Position numbers and translations under genes: made by a program. The notes beneath the pieces were generated by a model. It worked only from the letters and a program-made list of their open reading frames with translations, made no database searches and was not told the origin of the DNA. A DNA stretch of 64,000 nt from Parazoarcus communis SWub3 = DSM 12120 (GTDB lineage Bacteria; Pseudomonadota; Gammaproteobacteria; Burkholderiales; Rhodocyclaceae), in contig NZ_QKOE01000003.1 in NCBI RefSeq assembly GCF_003226565.1, positions 62,001 to 126,000 on the forward strand. Direction: 5' to 3'. Positions 34,302-42,934 of the stretch are shown here, piece after piece; position 1 is the first letter of the stretch, and each line of letters begins with the position of its first letter.

Positions 34302-35857
34302 CAGCCTGCCTCCACTGCGACCGCCTTGTTGCGGCGAAGCAAGGGGAAACTGACCACCAGCCGGCAGCCATCGTGATACTCGGGATCAATCTCGAGCATG
34401 CCCCGATGACGGCTGACGATTTCCTGCGCGAGCGACAGCCCGACCCCACGGCCGGCGCTACGCGTCGGCTTGGTCGAAAAGAAGGGCTCGAACACCTTCA
34501 GCCGCAGCGCCTCCGGAATACCGGGGCCGGAGTCGGTGACGACGACTTGCACATGACCGCTGATCGCCTGTGTGCTCAGTTTCAGGCTGCGTTCGGTCCA
34601 GCCACGAACATTCATTGCCTCTACCGCATTCGAAATCAGTTGCCGGAACAAGGTACGCAACTCGGTCGGGTTGCCCTGCACCGACGGCAGCACGTGAGCC
34701 GGCGTCCAATCCACCGTGACCCCGGCAGACAGGAAGGATTCGGTCTCCAGCATCAGCACATCCCGCAGCACCTCGTTAACATTGACCGGCCCGGAGGGCG
34801 CGGCAGGCTCGGGTGGCATTGCTGCCTGCAAGGTCGCGATGGCCTGTTCGCCCGCCTCCTGAGCAGCCAGCAAGGCCTTGGCCAGCGGATCGCCCCCTGC
34901 AGACGGCCCCATGCGGCGGCGCTGCAGACTGGCTGCGGCGGAGATCAGGTTAACCGGTCCCTGCAACTGGAATACGGCACCGGACAAAGCCTCACGCAAA
35001 CTCTGATTGAGTTCGCCTTCGGACAGCATCGCGCGCATCGCAGCGAGGCGCAGGGCCTCATGCTGACGCTTGGATGCACTGATGTCGTGCATGACCAGCA
35101 ACATGTAATCCGAGCAACCATCTCCGTAAAATGCATCCGGACTGGTGTGGCGCTCCTCGAACCACGACACCGAACACGCGTACCAGCGCGGCTCACCCGG
35201 CCCGAGATCAAAGCGCAATTCCTGGTTGAGCAGGGCACGGCGGTGGGCAAGCGCATGATCGAAGCCCTCGCCCAGACTCTGACGCAAGGCCTCCATGACT
35301 GCATGCGCCGGCTCATCGAGCTTCATCTCGGCCACCAGACGACGGTAGGCGGGATTGTCCAGCACGACCTTGCCATCCACATCGAGCAGTGCAACGGCGA
35401 CGGGCGCAACCGAGATGACCGACTCGATCAACTGCTTGTGGTTGCTCAATTGCTGCGCCAGGCGATGCTCTTCGGTGGCATCCCAGTGCATGCCGATATA
35501 GCGCGTCGGCTCGTCCTCACCCTGGGAGGACTTGAGCGGCGTCACCGTCAGTTCAGCCACATAGGGCGAGCCATCACGCCGCCGGTTGAGCAGCCGGCCA
35601 GTCCAGGGCTTGCCGGATTTCAGCGCCCCCCACAGTGCCTGATACACCGAGCGCGGCGTCGACTTGTAGGACAGCAGGGACTGGCGCTGACCCACGACCT
35701 CACTGGCGGCATAACCGGTGATCGCACAGAACGCCGGATTGACATAAAGGATGCGTGCGCTGTCGTCTGTGATCGAAATTGCGATCGCCGACTGCTCGAC
35801 CGCATCATGGAAAACAGCATCGGCAAAAACGGAGGACATGGACTCGGGTGCGGACAT
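34301..35857 (-). CDS. nifL: NifL, flavin/ADP-sensing anti-activator of NifA
   Basis: The 518-residue protein has two PAS domains at about 20-135 and 145-265 (the first with the FAD-type [25 protein letters not shown] and [12 protein letters not shown] segments), a central helical region, and a GHKL nucleotide-binding domain at about 390-510 ([30 protein letters not shown]). NifL senses redox and energy/nitrogen status and inhibits NifA by direct binding. The region where a kinase H-box would be reads [16 protein letters not shown], with no phospho-acceptor histidine. It is coupled to nifA. Confidence 0.95.
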   Translation of the reverse strand: MSAPESMSSVFADAVFHDAVEQSAIAISITDDSARILYVNPAFCAITGYAASEVVGQRQSLLSYKSTPRSVYQALWGALKSGKPWTGRLLNRRRDGSPYVAELTVTPLKSSQGEDEPTRYIGMHWDATEEHRLAQQLSNHKQLIESVISVAPVAVALLDVDGKVVLDNPAYRRLVAEMKLDEPAHAVMEALRQSLGEGFDHALAHRRALLNQELRFDLGPGEPRWYACSVSWFEERHTSPDAFYGDGCSDYMLLVMHDISASKRQHEALRLAAMRAMLSEGELNQSLREALSGAVFQLQGPVNLISAAASLQRRRMGPSAGGDPLAKALLAAQEAGEQAIATLQAAMPPEPAAPSGPVNVNEVLRDVLMLETESFLSAGVTVDWTPAHVLPSVQGNPTELRTLFRQLISNAVEAMNVRGWTERSLKLSTQAISGHVQVVVTDSGPGIPEALRLKVFEPFFSTKPTRSAGRGVGLSLAQEIVSRHRGMLEIDPEYHDGCRLVVSFPLLRRNKAVAVEAG

Positions 35858-35890
35858 GATGGTCTCGTTGGGCAGAGATACGACAGCAAA

Positions 35891-35905
35891 GCAATCCGTG
35901 TGCCA
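35891..35905 (-). promoter_or_regulatory. Sigma-54 promoter of nifLA
   Basis: On the minus strand TGGCACA-CGGA-TTGC has one mismatch from consensus with exact GG-N10-GC spacing, 34 bp before the nifL start. Confidence 0.85.
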
Positions 35906-35919
35906 AACGCGACAATCAA

Positions 35920-35936
35920 CGCACCGCGAAGGTGCA
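35920..35936 (-). promoter_or_regulatory. NtrC-like dyad upstream of nifLA
   Basis: GCACC-GCGAA-GGTGC with a flanking A matches the NtrC consensus TGCACC-N5-GGTGCA except for the first T. It lies close to the promoter (about 15 bp above -24), nearer than classical NtrC enhancer sites. NtrC control of nifLA is known in related diazotrophs. Confidence 0.6.
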
Positions 35937-36004
35937 TTCGAGGCATCGAGCGCTCAGCGCCCGATTCGCGGATACCTCCGCATCCGCAAACGGCTCAGTT
36001 GGCC

Positions 36005-36020
36005 TGTCGGAAACCTGACA
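36005..36020. promoter_or_regulatory. NifA site shared by nifLA and rnf promoters
   Basis: TGT-N10-ACA (TGTCGGAAACCTGACA) lies about 100 bp upstream of both the leftward nifL and rightward rnfA -24 elements, so it can serve either. Confidence 0.7.
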
Positions 36021-36073
36021 AACACCGGCGACATGGCGGAGTCGATACATCCAAGAGCGCCGCGCGAAATCGA

Positions 36074-36086
36074 CAATCATTTGATT
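36074..36086 (-). promoter_or_regulatory. IHF consensus site in nifL-rnfA region
   Basis: AATCAA-ATGA-TTG on the minus strand is a full match to WATCAA-N4-TTR. It sits between the NifA site and the rnfA promoter, where bending would bring NifA to sigma-54. Confidence 0.65.
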
Positions 36087-36113
36087 TAGCGTGACTTTTA
36101 GTGCACTGCAAGA

Positions 36114-36128
36114 TGGCATGTCTCATGC
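36114..36128 (+). promoter_or_regulatory. Probable sigma-54 promoter of rnf operon
   Basis: TGGCATG-TCTC-ATGC keeps GG-N10-GC but differs from consensus at two other positions. It is 41 bp before rnfA, with IHF and NifA sites at suitable distances. Confidence 0.6.
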
Positions 36129-36169
36129 GTCTGTGACGACAAGATGTCCGAACGATGGAGTACCGAGTC

Positions 36170-36751
36170 ATGAACGAGTGGCTGATGCTGGTGCTGGGTA
36201 CCGCGCTGGTCAATAACGTGGTGCTGGTGAAGTTTCTGGGCCTGTGCCCCTTCATGGGCGTGTCGCGCAAGGTAGACAGTGCGCTGGGCATGGGCATGGC
36301 CACCACCTTCGTGCTGACGCTGGCCAGCGCAGTGACCTGGGTGCTGGAGCGGGCATTGCTGGCCCCCTACGATCTGGGCTACCTGCGCATCCTGAGCTTC
36401 ATCCTGGTGATCGCCGCCACCGTGCAGTTCGTGGAAATGGCCGTCAGGAAGAATGCACCCGAGCTGTACAAGGTACTTGGCATCTACCTGCCATTGATCA
36501 CCACCAACTGCGCCGTACTTGGCGTGGCCCTGCTGAACATCCAGGAGGGTGCGGGCTTCGTCAAGAGCGTGGCTTACGGCCTGGGCTCTGCCGTTGGCTT
36601 CACCATGGTCCTGGTGCTGTTTGCCGGACTGCGCGAACGCCTTGCACTGGCGCAGGTGCCTGCGGCCTTTGCCGGAGCGCCGATCGGTTTCGTCACTGCC
36701 GGTCTGTTGTCGCTTGCCTTCATGGGCTTTTCGGGCCTGACCAATCACTAA
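36170..36751 (+). CDS. rnfA: Rnf complex subunit RnfA
   Basis: The integral membrane subunit has 193 residues from ATG 36170, chosen because GGAG is 9 bp upstream and 193 is the family length; ATG 36155 is in frame. Six membrane helices are evident (for example [20 protein letters not shown]). The conserved cysteines for the intramembrane [2Fe-2S] cluster are in GLCPFMGVS and TTNCAVLG. Rnf uses ion-motive force to push electrons from NADH to ferredoxin or flavodoxin for nitrogenase. It is divergent from nifLA. Confidence 0.95.
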   Translation: MNEWLMLVLGTALVNNVVLVKFLGLCPFMGVSRKVDSALGMGMATTFVLTLASAVTWVLERALLAPYDLGYLRILSFILVIAATVQFVEMAVRKNAPELYKVLGIYLPLITTNCAVLGVALLNIQEGAGFVKSVAYGLGSAVGFTMVLVLFAGLRERLALAQVPAAFAGAPIGFVTAGLLSLAFMGFSGLTNH

Positions 36752-36798
36752 CCTCCGGACTCCCCCTCCTACCGGATAACGCTTCAAGGAATACGGCC

Positions 36799-37326
36799 AT
36801 GCTACTTGCGATCCTGAGCCTGTCGGTCCTCGGCATCACTTTCGGCCTGCTGCTGGGCATTGCAGCCCGCTTCTTCCACGTCGAACGCGGCGGCATGGAG
36901 GCCGAGATCGAGGCCATGATGCCTGGCACCAACTGTGGACAATGCGGCTTCCCCGGATGTGCCGGCGCGGCATCCGCACTGGTGAGTGGTGAAGCCGCAC
37001 CGACCTGCTGCCCACCGGGCGGCCTACCGCTGGCCGAAGCACTGGCCCTCAAACTCGGCGTTACCCTGGACGCTGGCGCCATGCAGGCACAGGTGCCGCA
37101 GATTGCCGAAGTGCGTGAGGAGATCTGCATCGGTTGTACCAAATGCTACAAGTCTTGTCCGACCGACGCCGTTCTCGGCGCAGTCAAACAGATTCACGCG
37201 GTCATCCGCGAAGCCTGCACCGGCTGCGCCAAGTGCGAGAACGTCTGTCCCACCGGCGCCATCGAACTGAAGCCGGTGCCGGTCACACTGCAGACCTGGG
37301 TGTGGCCAAAGCCGGTCAGCGCGTAA
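36799..37326 (+). CDS. rnfB: Rnf complex Fe-S subunit RnfB
   Basis: The 175-residue subunit has one N-terminal membrane helix (1-25), a four-cysteine motif in NCGQCGFPGC followed by CCPPGG, and two 4Fe-4S motifs, CIGCTKCYKSCP and CTGCAKCENVCP. It passes electrons to the final ferredoxin or flavodoxin acceptor. AAGGA precedes ATG 36799. Confidence 0.95.
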   Translation: MLLAILSLSVLGITFGLLLGIAARFFHVERGGMEAEIEAMMPGTNCGQCGFPGCAGAASALVSGEAAPTCCPPGGLPLAEALALKLGVTLDAGAMQAQVPQIAEVREEICIGCTKCYKSCPTDAVLGAVKQIHAVIREACTGCAKCENVCPTGAIELKPVPVTLQTWVWPKPVSA

Positions 37327-37336
37327 GGAGCGAACC

Positions 37337-38893
37337 ATGCCATTTTCCACTGCACCGGCACGCTCACTGCTGCGTCGCCTGTTCGAGCGCTGGGGCGCCC
37401 ACCCTGAAGGCCGCAAGCAACTCGCCGCCGAAACCGAGATCGCCACCCTGCCCCTGCCACCGCAACTGATCCTGCCGCTGGCACAGCACATCGGCGCTCC
37501 GGCGCGGCCGCTGGTGCAGGCAGGAGAACGCGTACTGCGCGGTCAGTTGCTGGCCGAGGCACAAGGCATGATTTCCGCACCGCTGCACGCCCCCACCTCA
37601 GGCACTATCGACGGCATCGGCGACGTCGCCGTGCCGCACCCTTCCGGACTGACCGGCCCCGCCATCCTGCTGACCCCGGATGGTCTCGACGAAGCCATCC
37701 CGGCAGAATCCAACGACCCCTTCAGCCTGGAACCCGTCGAGATCTCGCGTCGCGTCGCCGCTGCGGGCATCGTCGGCATGGGCGGCGCCACCTTTCCGGC
37801 TGCGGTCAAACTTGCGCTAGGGCAGAAAACCCGCATCCCCACGCTGATCCTGAACGGCGGCGAATGCGAACCCTATCTGACCTGCGACGACCGCCTGATG
37901 CGGGAGCGCGCCGACGAGGTCATCGACGGTGCGCGCATCATCCTGCGCGCCATCGGCGGTGACGAAGCCATGATCGGCGTCGAGGACAACAAGCCAGAGG
38001 CAATCGCAGCCCTGCGCACTGCAGCCCGGGACTTTGCCGAAGTCACTGTCGTACCAGTGCCGAGCCGCTACCCGATGGGATCCGAGAAGCAACTCATCAC
38101 CTGGCTGACCGGCAAGGAAATCCCCGCTGAAGGCCGCCCTGCCGACATCGGCGTGATGGTGCAGAACGTCGGCACCGCCGCGGCCATCCACCGCGCAATC
38201 CGATTCGGCGAGCCGCTGACCCGACGCATCGTCACTGTCTCGGGTGGCGCAATCCGTACGCCGCGCAACCTGGAGGTCCGTATCGGCACCCCGTTATCCG
38301 CGCTGGTCGAATTCTGCGGTGGCACGACGCGCCCGGTCGCACGCTGGGTAATGGGTGGGCCAATGATGGGGCTCTCCATCCAGTCGCTCGATATTCCCAT
38401 CATCAAGGGCAGCGGCGGCGTACTCGCGCTCTGCGAAGCAGAGGTTGCCGGCCGCCCCGAGCCCGGCCCGTGCATCCGCTGTGCATCCTGCGTTGGCGCC
38501 TGTCCAATCGGCCTGATGCCGCTGGAAATGGCGGCGCTGATCCGCAACGGTGACCTCAAGGAGTCGGTGGCCATCGGACTCAAGGACTGTATCGGTTGCG
38601 GTACCTGTTCCTTTGTCTGTCCGTCCCAGATCCCGCTCGTACAGTACTTCAACCACGCCAAGGGTGAGTTGGCCGCACAGGATCGCAACAAGATGAAGCA
38701 GGACGCGATCAAGCAATTGGTCGAAGCCCGTGATGCCCGCATGGAGCGCGAAGCTCGCGAGAAGGCCGAGGCCGCTGCGCGGCGCAAGGCCGAGCGCGAA
38801 CGTGCCAAGGCGGCTGCCGCAGAAGCTGCTGCGGCCAAGGCTGCCGCCGCAGCCGCAACAACACCCGCCAAGGTCGAGGAAACCACGACATGA
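37337..38893 (+). CDS. rnfC: Rnf complex subunit RnfC (NADH dehydrogenase part)
   Basis: This 518-residue subunit has an NADH/FMN-binding fold (GIVGMGGATFPAAVKL, LNGGECEPYLTCDDRLM, PSRYPMGSEKQLI) followed by two 4Fe-4S motifs (CIRCASCVGACP and CIGCGTCSFVCP). The last 60 residues are a long Lys/Arg/Glu/Ala helix, likely coiled coil. It starts electron entry from NADH. It overlaps rnfD by ATGA. Confidence 0.95.
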   Translation: MPFSTAPARSLLRRLFERWGAHPEGRKQLAAETEIATLPLPPQLILPLAQHIGAPARPLVQAGERVLRGQLLAEAQGMISAPLHAPTSGTIDGIGDVAVPHPSGLTGPAILLTPDGLDEAIPAESNDPFSLEPVEISRRVAAAGIVGMGGATFPAAVKLALGQKTRIPTLILNGGECEPYLTCDDRLMRERADEVIDGARIILRAIGGDEAMIGVEDNKPEAIAALRTAARDFAEVTVVPVPSRYPMGSEKQLITWLTGKEIPAEGRPADIGVMVQNVGTAAAIHRAIRFGEPLTRRIVTVSGGAIRTPRNLEVRIGTPLSALVEFCGGTTRPVARWVMGGPMMGLSIQSLDIPIIKGSGGVLALCEAEVAGRPEPGPCIRCASCVGACPIGLMPLEMAALIRNGDLKESVAIGLKDCIGCGTCSFVCPSQIPLVQYFNHAKGELAAQDRNKMKQDAIKQLVEARDARMEREAREKAEAAARRKAERERAKAAAAEAAAAKAAAAAATTPAKVEETTT

Positions 38894-39945
38894 CCCCCGT
38901 ATCCTCTCCTCACGCCCATGGCGCGCGCCCGGTCGGGCGGGTCATGCTGCTCGTCATGCTGGCACTGACACCCGCCACACTGGCCGGTTTCTGGCATTTC
39001 GGGTGGCCTGCCGTCACCTTGTGGTGTGTCACCATCCTGTCTGCCATCCTCGCTGAGGCCTTTGCCGCCCGCATGGTCGACCGCTCGCCGATGGTCATGG
39101 TGGCCGACGGCTCGGCCATCCTCACGGGCTGGCTGCTGGCCCTGTCACTGCCTCCCTGGGCGCCGTGGTGGGTCGGCGCCCTCGGGTCCTTCTTTGCCGT
39201 GCTGGTGTGCAAACATGCGTTTGGCGGACTCGGGCAGAACCTGTTCAACCCGGCAATGGGCGCCCGGGTGATGTTGCTGATCTCCTTCCCGGTTGAAATG
39301 ACCCGCTGGATCGAGCCGCAGACCGGTGCACTGTTTACCGGCTTCGACCCGCTCGCCGGACTGGCCATTACCTTTGGCGCACAGACGCCCGACGCAATGA
39401 CCAGTGCGTCCTTGCTTGGACATGTCAAATCCGAAGCCTCGCGCGGCATCGCGCTGTCGCAATCCATGACCGGACACTGGGATCCAATGGGTTTCGGCCT
39501 GGGGCAACGGGCAGGCAGCCTGGGGGAGACCAGCGCGCTGCTGATCGCCGCCGGTGGGGTCTTCCTGATCCTGCAGCGCATCATTGGTGTACGCATCCCA
39601 CTGGCCTTCCTGCTCGGCGTGGCCCTGCCTGCTGCCCTGGCTCACCTGCTGGCGCCCGATCACTACCTGCCACCACTCGCGCACCTGCTCACCGGGGGCG
39701 TCATGCTTGGTGCCTTCTTCATCGCCACCGACTACGTGACTTCGCCCAGCACCCCGCTGGGCCAATGGATCTTTGGACTGGGTTGCGGCCTGCTGACCTG
39801 GGTGATCCGGACCTGGGGCGCTTACCCGGAAGGCGTCGCCTTCGCCGTGCTGTTGATGAACGCTGCCGTTCCACTGATCGACCGGGCCACCCGTCCGCGC
39901 ATTTTCGGGCGCAAGCGCGATGGCCGCTCACTCTCTGCCTCCTGA
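38890..39945 (+). CDS. rnfD: Rnf complex membrane flavoprotein RnfD
   Basis: The 351-residue NqrB-like subunit has about nine membrane helices. The covalent FMN site, normally D-x2-(S/T)-(G/S)-A-T, reads DAMTSAS at 168-174, so the flavin-bearing threonine position is Ser174 (codon TCC). Other family features (GGLGQNLFNPAMGARVML; DYVTSPSTPLGQW) are intact. The overlap with rnfC and rnfG indicates tight coupling. Confidence 0.94.
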   Translation: MTPVSSPHAHGARPVGRVMLLVMLALTPATLAGFWHFGWPAVTLWCVTILSAILAEAFAARMVDRSPMVMVADGSAILTGWLLALSLPPWAPWWVGALGSFFAVLVCKHAFGGLGQNLFNPAMGARVMLLISFPVEMTRWIEPQTGALFTGFDPLAGLAITFGAQTPDAMTSASLLGHVKSEASRGIALSQSMTGHWDPMGFGLGQRAGSLGETSALLIAAGGVFLILQRIIGVRIPLAFLLGVALPAALAHLLAPDHYLPPLAHLLTGGVMLGAFFIATDYVTSPSTPLGQWIFGLGCGLLTWVIRTWGAYPEGVAFAVLLMNAAVPLIDRATRPRIFGRKRDGRSLSAS

Positions 39946-39961
39946 CCCGGACATCGTCGCG

Positions 39962-40633
39962 ATGAGTACCCCACCCGAGACCCGCACTCCCCGTCGTCCG
40001 CCCATCGACGCACTGTGGTACCAGGGCGCCTCGCTTGGCGTGGTCGCCCTGGCCGCCAGCGCGGCGCTGGCCTTTGCGCATCAGGCGACCGGCCCGGCAA
40101 TTGCCGAGGCTGCGGCGCGCGACATGGCGCTGTCGCTCGCCCAGGTGCTGCCGGAGAACTTCTCCGACAACGACCTGCTTGCCGACACATTGACCTTGCA
40201 GCCCAAGGGCAGCCCTCCTGTGGTCGTGCATCAGGCACGCAAAGGCGATCGGGTGATGGGCGTGGTCTTTCCGGTTGTTGGCAAGGGCTATGCCGGTCCG
40301 ATCCACATCGTCATGGGCGTCGACCGCGAAGGCCGCCTATTGGGGGTGCGCGTCACCCGCCACACCGAGACACCAGGATTGGGCGACAAGATCGAGGTGG
40401 CCAAGCACGACTGGGTACATTCCTTCGTCGGCAAGTCGCTCGACAACCCAGTACCTGCACGATGGGCAGTGCAGAAGGACGGCGGCGAATTCGACCAGTT
40501 TGCCGGCGCCACCATCACCCCACGTGCAGTGGTCAATGCCGTACGCGGCGGCCTGGAACTGTTTGCCCATCATCGCAGCACCATGCTGGGCGAGGACGCT
40601 GCCGCACTCACCGCCAGCCAGGAGACAAAATGA
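39962..40633 (+). CDS. rnfG: Rnf complex flavoprotein RnfG
   Basis: The protein has 223 residues from ATG 39962; an in-frame ATG at 39920 inside rnfD would add 14. It has one N-terminal membrane anchor (ASLGVVALAASAALAFA) and a periplasmic FMN-binding domain with the covalent threonine motif AGATITP. GPIHIVMGVDREGRLLGVRV and HTETPGLGDKIE are typical. Its stop overlaps the rnfE start (ATGA). Confidence 0.93.
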   Translation: MSTPPETRTPRRPPIDALWYQGASLGVVALAASAALAFAHQATGPAIAEAAARDMALSLAQVLPENFSDNDLLADTLTLQPKGSPPVVVHQARKGDRVMGVVFPVVGKGYAGPIHIVMGVDREGRLLGVRVTRHTETPGLGDKIEVAKHDWVHSFVGKSLDNPVPARWAVQKDGGEFDQFAGATITPRAVVNAVRGGLELFAHHRSTMLGEDAAALTASQETK

Positions 40634-41376
40634 GCTCGAACGACACACCGGCCAGTGCTGAATCCGTCCTACCGTCTGCACCGGCGGCCAAACCGTCGAT
40701 TCCGTTTGGCGACATCTTTCGCGACGGTGTCTGGCGGCAGAACGTGGTCACGACGCAGATGCTGGCACTGTGCCCCCTGCTTGCGGTCACCAGTACGGCC
40801 ACCAATGGCTTGGGCATGGGCCTGGCGTCTACCGCGGTGCTGGTGCTGTCCAACCTGATCGTGGCGATGATCCGAAACTGGGTCAGCCCGAGCGTAAGGA
40901 TCCCGACCTTCATCGTGCTGATCGCCACCCTGGTCACGCTGGTGGACATGAGCCTCAACGCCTGGCTGCACGATCTGCATAAGGTGCTCGGCCTGTTCAT
41001 TGCGCTGATCGTGGTCAATTGCGCCATCCTGGGTCGAGCCGAGGCCTTCGCTTCGCGCCAGCCGATACTGGCAGCGCTCGCCGACGGCATCGCCATGGGT
41101 GTCGGTTTCACGCTGGCGCTGGTCGTGCTGGGCGGCACGCGCGAGATTCTCGGCAGCGGCACGCTGTTTGCCAGCGCCAGCCTGCTGCTGGGCGAATCTT
41201 TCCGCTTTCTGGAGCTGACCTTGATTCCGGACTACAAGGGCTTCCTGATGATGATCCTGCCGCCGGGCGGCTTCCTGGCCCTTGGGTTTCTGATGGCACT
41301 GCAGCGCCACCTCGAAACCCGCCAGGCACGACGAGCCGAAGCGGATCCGGAAACCACCCACGGTGCAACTGCCTGA
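40630..41376 (+). CDS. rnfE: Rnf complex subunit RnfE
   Basis: The 248-residue membrane subunit, a paralogue of RnfA, has six helices and the conserved cysteines in ALCPLLAVTSTATNGLGMG and VVNCAILGRAEAFA. The first 25 residues are a Ser/Pro/Ala-rich extension. It forms the central membrane [2Fe-2S] site with RnfA. Confidence 0.94.
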   Translation: MSSNDTPASAESVLPSAPAAKPSIPFGDIFRDGVWRQNVVTTQMLALCPLLAVTSTATNGLGMGLASTAVLVLSNLIVAMIRNWVSPSVRIPTFIVLIATLVTLVDMSLNAWLHDLHKVLGLFIALIVVNCAILGRAEAFASRQPILAALADGIAMGVGFTLALVVLGGTREILGSGTLFASASLLLGESFRFLELTLIPDYKGFLMMILPPGGFLALGFLMALQRHLETRQARRAEADPETTHGATA

Positions 41377-41387
41377 ATGAGGATGAG

Positions 41388-41666
41388 ATGAGGATCGGTG
41401 TAGCCTATTCCGACGGTGTCCAGCACAGTTGGCTGCGCATCGACGTTGCCGACGATGCGACCGTGCAGCAGGCAATCGAACGCTCCGGCGTACTGACCAT
41501 GTTCCCGCATATCGACCTCACCCAGCAGAAGGTCGGCATCTTCGGCAAACTGGTCAAGCTCGACGCACCGCTACAGCCGGGTGACCGGGTCGAAATCTAC
41601 CGCCAGATTACCTGCGACCCTACCCAGGTACCGCGCCGCGGCGGCATGGATGAGGACGACGATTAG
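41388..41666 (+). CDS. rnfH: RnfH family ubiquitin-like protein
   Basis: This 92-residue beta-grasp protein (MRIGVAYSDGVQHSW start, KLVKLDAPLQPGDRVEIYRQI) ends the rnf operon 11 bp after rnfE, with GAGGATGAG as Shine-Dalgarno. RnfH is associated with nif-type rnf clusters and needed for full nitrogenase activity in Rhodobacter. It is the last nif-linked gene in the window. Confidence 0.92.
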   Translation: MRIGVAYSDGVQHSWLRIDVADDATVQQAIERSGVLTMFPHIDLTQQKVGIFGKLVKLDAPLQPGDRVEIYRQITCDPTQVPRRGGMDEDDD

Positions 41667-41740
41667 CGACTGCGGGCGGATTGTGGGAGCCTGCTTCGCA
41701 ACCGCTGTCCAGTGTCGACCTATCCTGCCCCCTGGCGGGG

Positions 41741-42130
41741 TCAGCGGGCGCTACGCTCGATCAACTCCACCTTGTAGCCGTCTGGATCCTCGACGAACGC
41801 GATGACGGTGGAACCATGCTTCATCGGCCCGGCTTCACGCACCACCTTGCCGCCGCGAGCACGAATCTCGTCACAGGCCTTCTTCGCATCGGGCACTTCG
41901 AGTGCGATATGGCCGTAGGCGGACCCCAGGTCATAGGACGTCACGCCCCAGTTGTGCGTCAGCTCCAGCACCGCACCTTCGCTTTCATCCTGGTAACCGA
42001 CGAAAGCCAGCGTAAACTTGCCGTCCGGATAGTCGGTTCGACGCAGCAAGCGCATACCCAGGACCTCGGTATAAAAGGCCAGCGAGCGCTCAAGATCGCC
42101 GACGCGGAGCATGGTGTGCAGCATTCTCAT
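41741..42130 (-). CDS. gloA: Lactoylglutathione lyase (glyoxalase I)
   Basis: The 129-residue enzyme isomerises the methylglyoxal-glutathione adduct. It has the classical start [20 protein letters not shown] (His5 metal ligand), a glutamate in VLELTHNWG, the His in YGHIALEV and the Glu in YKVELIER. It converges on rnfH and begins the housekeeping part. Confidence 0.96.
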   Translation of the reverse strand: MRMLHTMLRVGDLERSLAFYTEVLGMRLLRRTDYPDGKFTLAFVGYQDESEGAVLELTHNWGVTSYDLGSAYGHIALEVPDAKKACDEIRARGGKVVREAGPMKHGSTVIAFVEDPDGYKVELIERSAR

Positions 42131-42133
42131 GAT

Positions 42134-42934
42134 TCAGTCCTCTTCTGCAATGGAAAGTGTGTCTTCGGGGTCGATGACTGGCAGCGCGGCCCCTTGCTCA
42201 CGCAATTGACGACGGGCGTGCTGCCAATCGGGATAAAGCCCTGCCACCACCGACCAGAAACGTGGTGAATGATTCATTTCGATCAGGTGAGCCACCTCGT
42301 GGGCGACGACGTAGTCAATCAGCGCAGGTGGCAAATGGATCAATCGCCAGTGCAGGCGGATGCCGCTACGCAGGCTGCAACTACCCCACCGCGTGCGCGC
42401 GGACGACAAGCGCACCGGTGGTACGGGTAGCGCAAGTCGATGGCAGTATTCGGCCACCCGTCCGCCAAACCAGTCGAGCGCACGTTGACGCAAGGACCGC
42501 AACAGTACCGATGCATCCGCGCCAGCGCCCAGATGCAGCTCCTCCACACCATCAGCCGCCCACTTCCACTGCGGCCTCCGCCCGCCAAGCATGCGCAACC
42601 TGACGGTTTTCCCCAGCACCGGCAGCAGGCTGCCATCGGCAAGGACCAGGCGTTGTTCTTGCCCACGCGCTGCTTGGGCAGACAAGCGATCCAGCAGCCA
42701 TTGCCGATGACTACGGACAAAATGCTCGACAGCAGATTGTGGGGTGCCATGCGGCGCGGCAACACGAACCCCACGATGATCCAGTTGCAGGGCCAGGGTG
42801 CGCCGCACCGAACGCCGCACCACCAGATCGACTCGACGATCACCCAGATCGACACTGGCCGCTTCTTCGGTGGCAGGCGCACCCGAACGCGTCGCGCCGC
42901 GCAGCAACCTGCCGATCAGGTCTTGTCTTCCCAC
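42134..42934 (-). CDS. YgjP/DUF45-type zinc metallopeptidase
   Basis: The 266-residue protein belongs to the YgjP-like WLM/M48-related group: RTRWGSCS, then the zinc motif HEVAHLIEMNHSPRFW near residue 208, with the downstream W/YPDW. The physiological substrate is unknown. It ends 4 bp before gloA starts and overlaps the CinA-like gene by 19 bp, so all three are cotranscribed. Confidence 0.9.
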   Translation of the reverse strand: MGRQDLIGRLLRGATRSGAPATEEAASVDLGDRRVDLVVRRSVRRTLALQLDHRGVRVAAPHGTPQSAVEHFVRSHRQWLLDRLSAQAARGQEQRLVLADGSLLPVLGKTVRLRMLGGRRPQWKWAADGVEELHLGAGADASVLLRSLRQRALDWFGGRVAEYCHRLALPVPPVRLSSARTRWGSCSLRSGIRLHWRLIHLPPALIDYVVAHEVAHLIEMNHSPRFWSVVAGLYPDWQHARRQLREQGAALPVIDPEDTLSIAEED

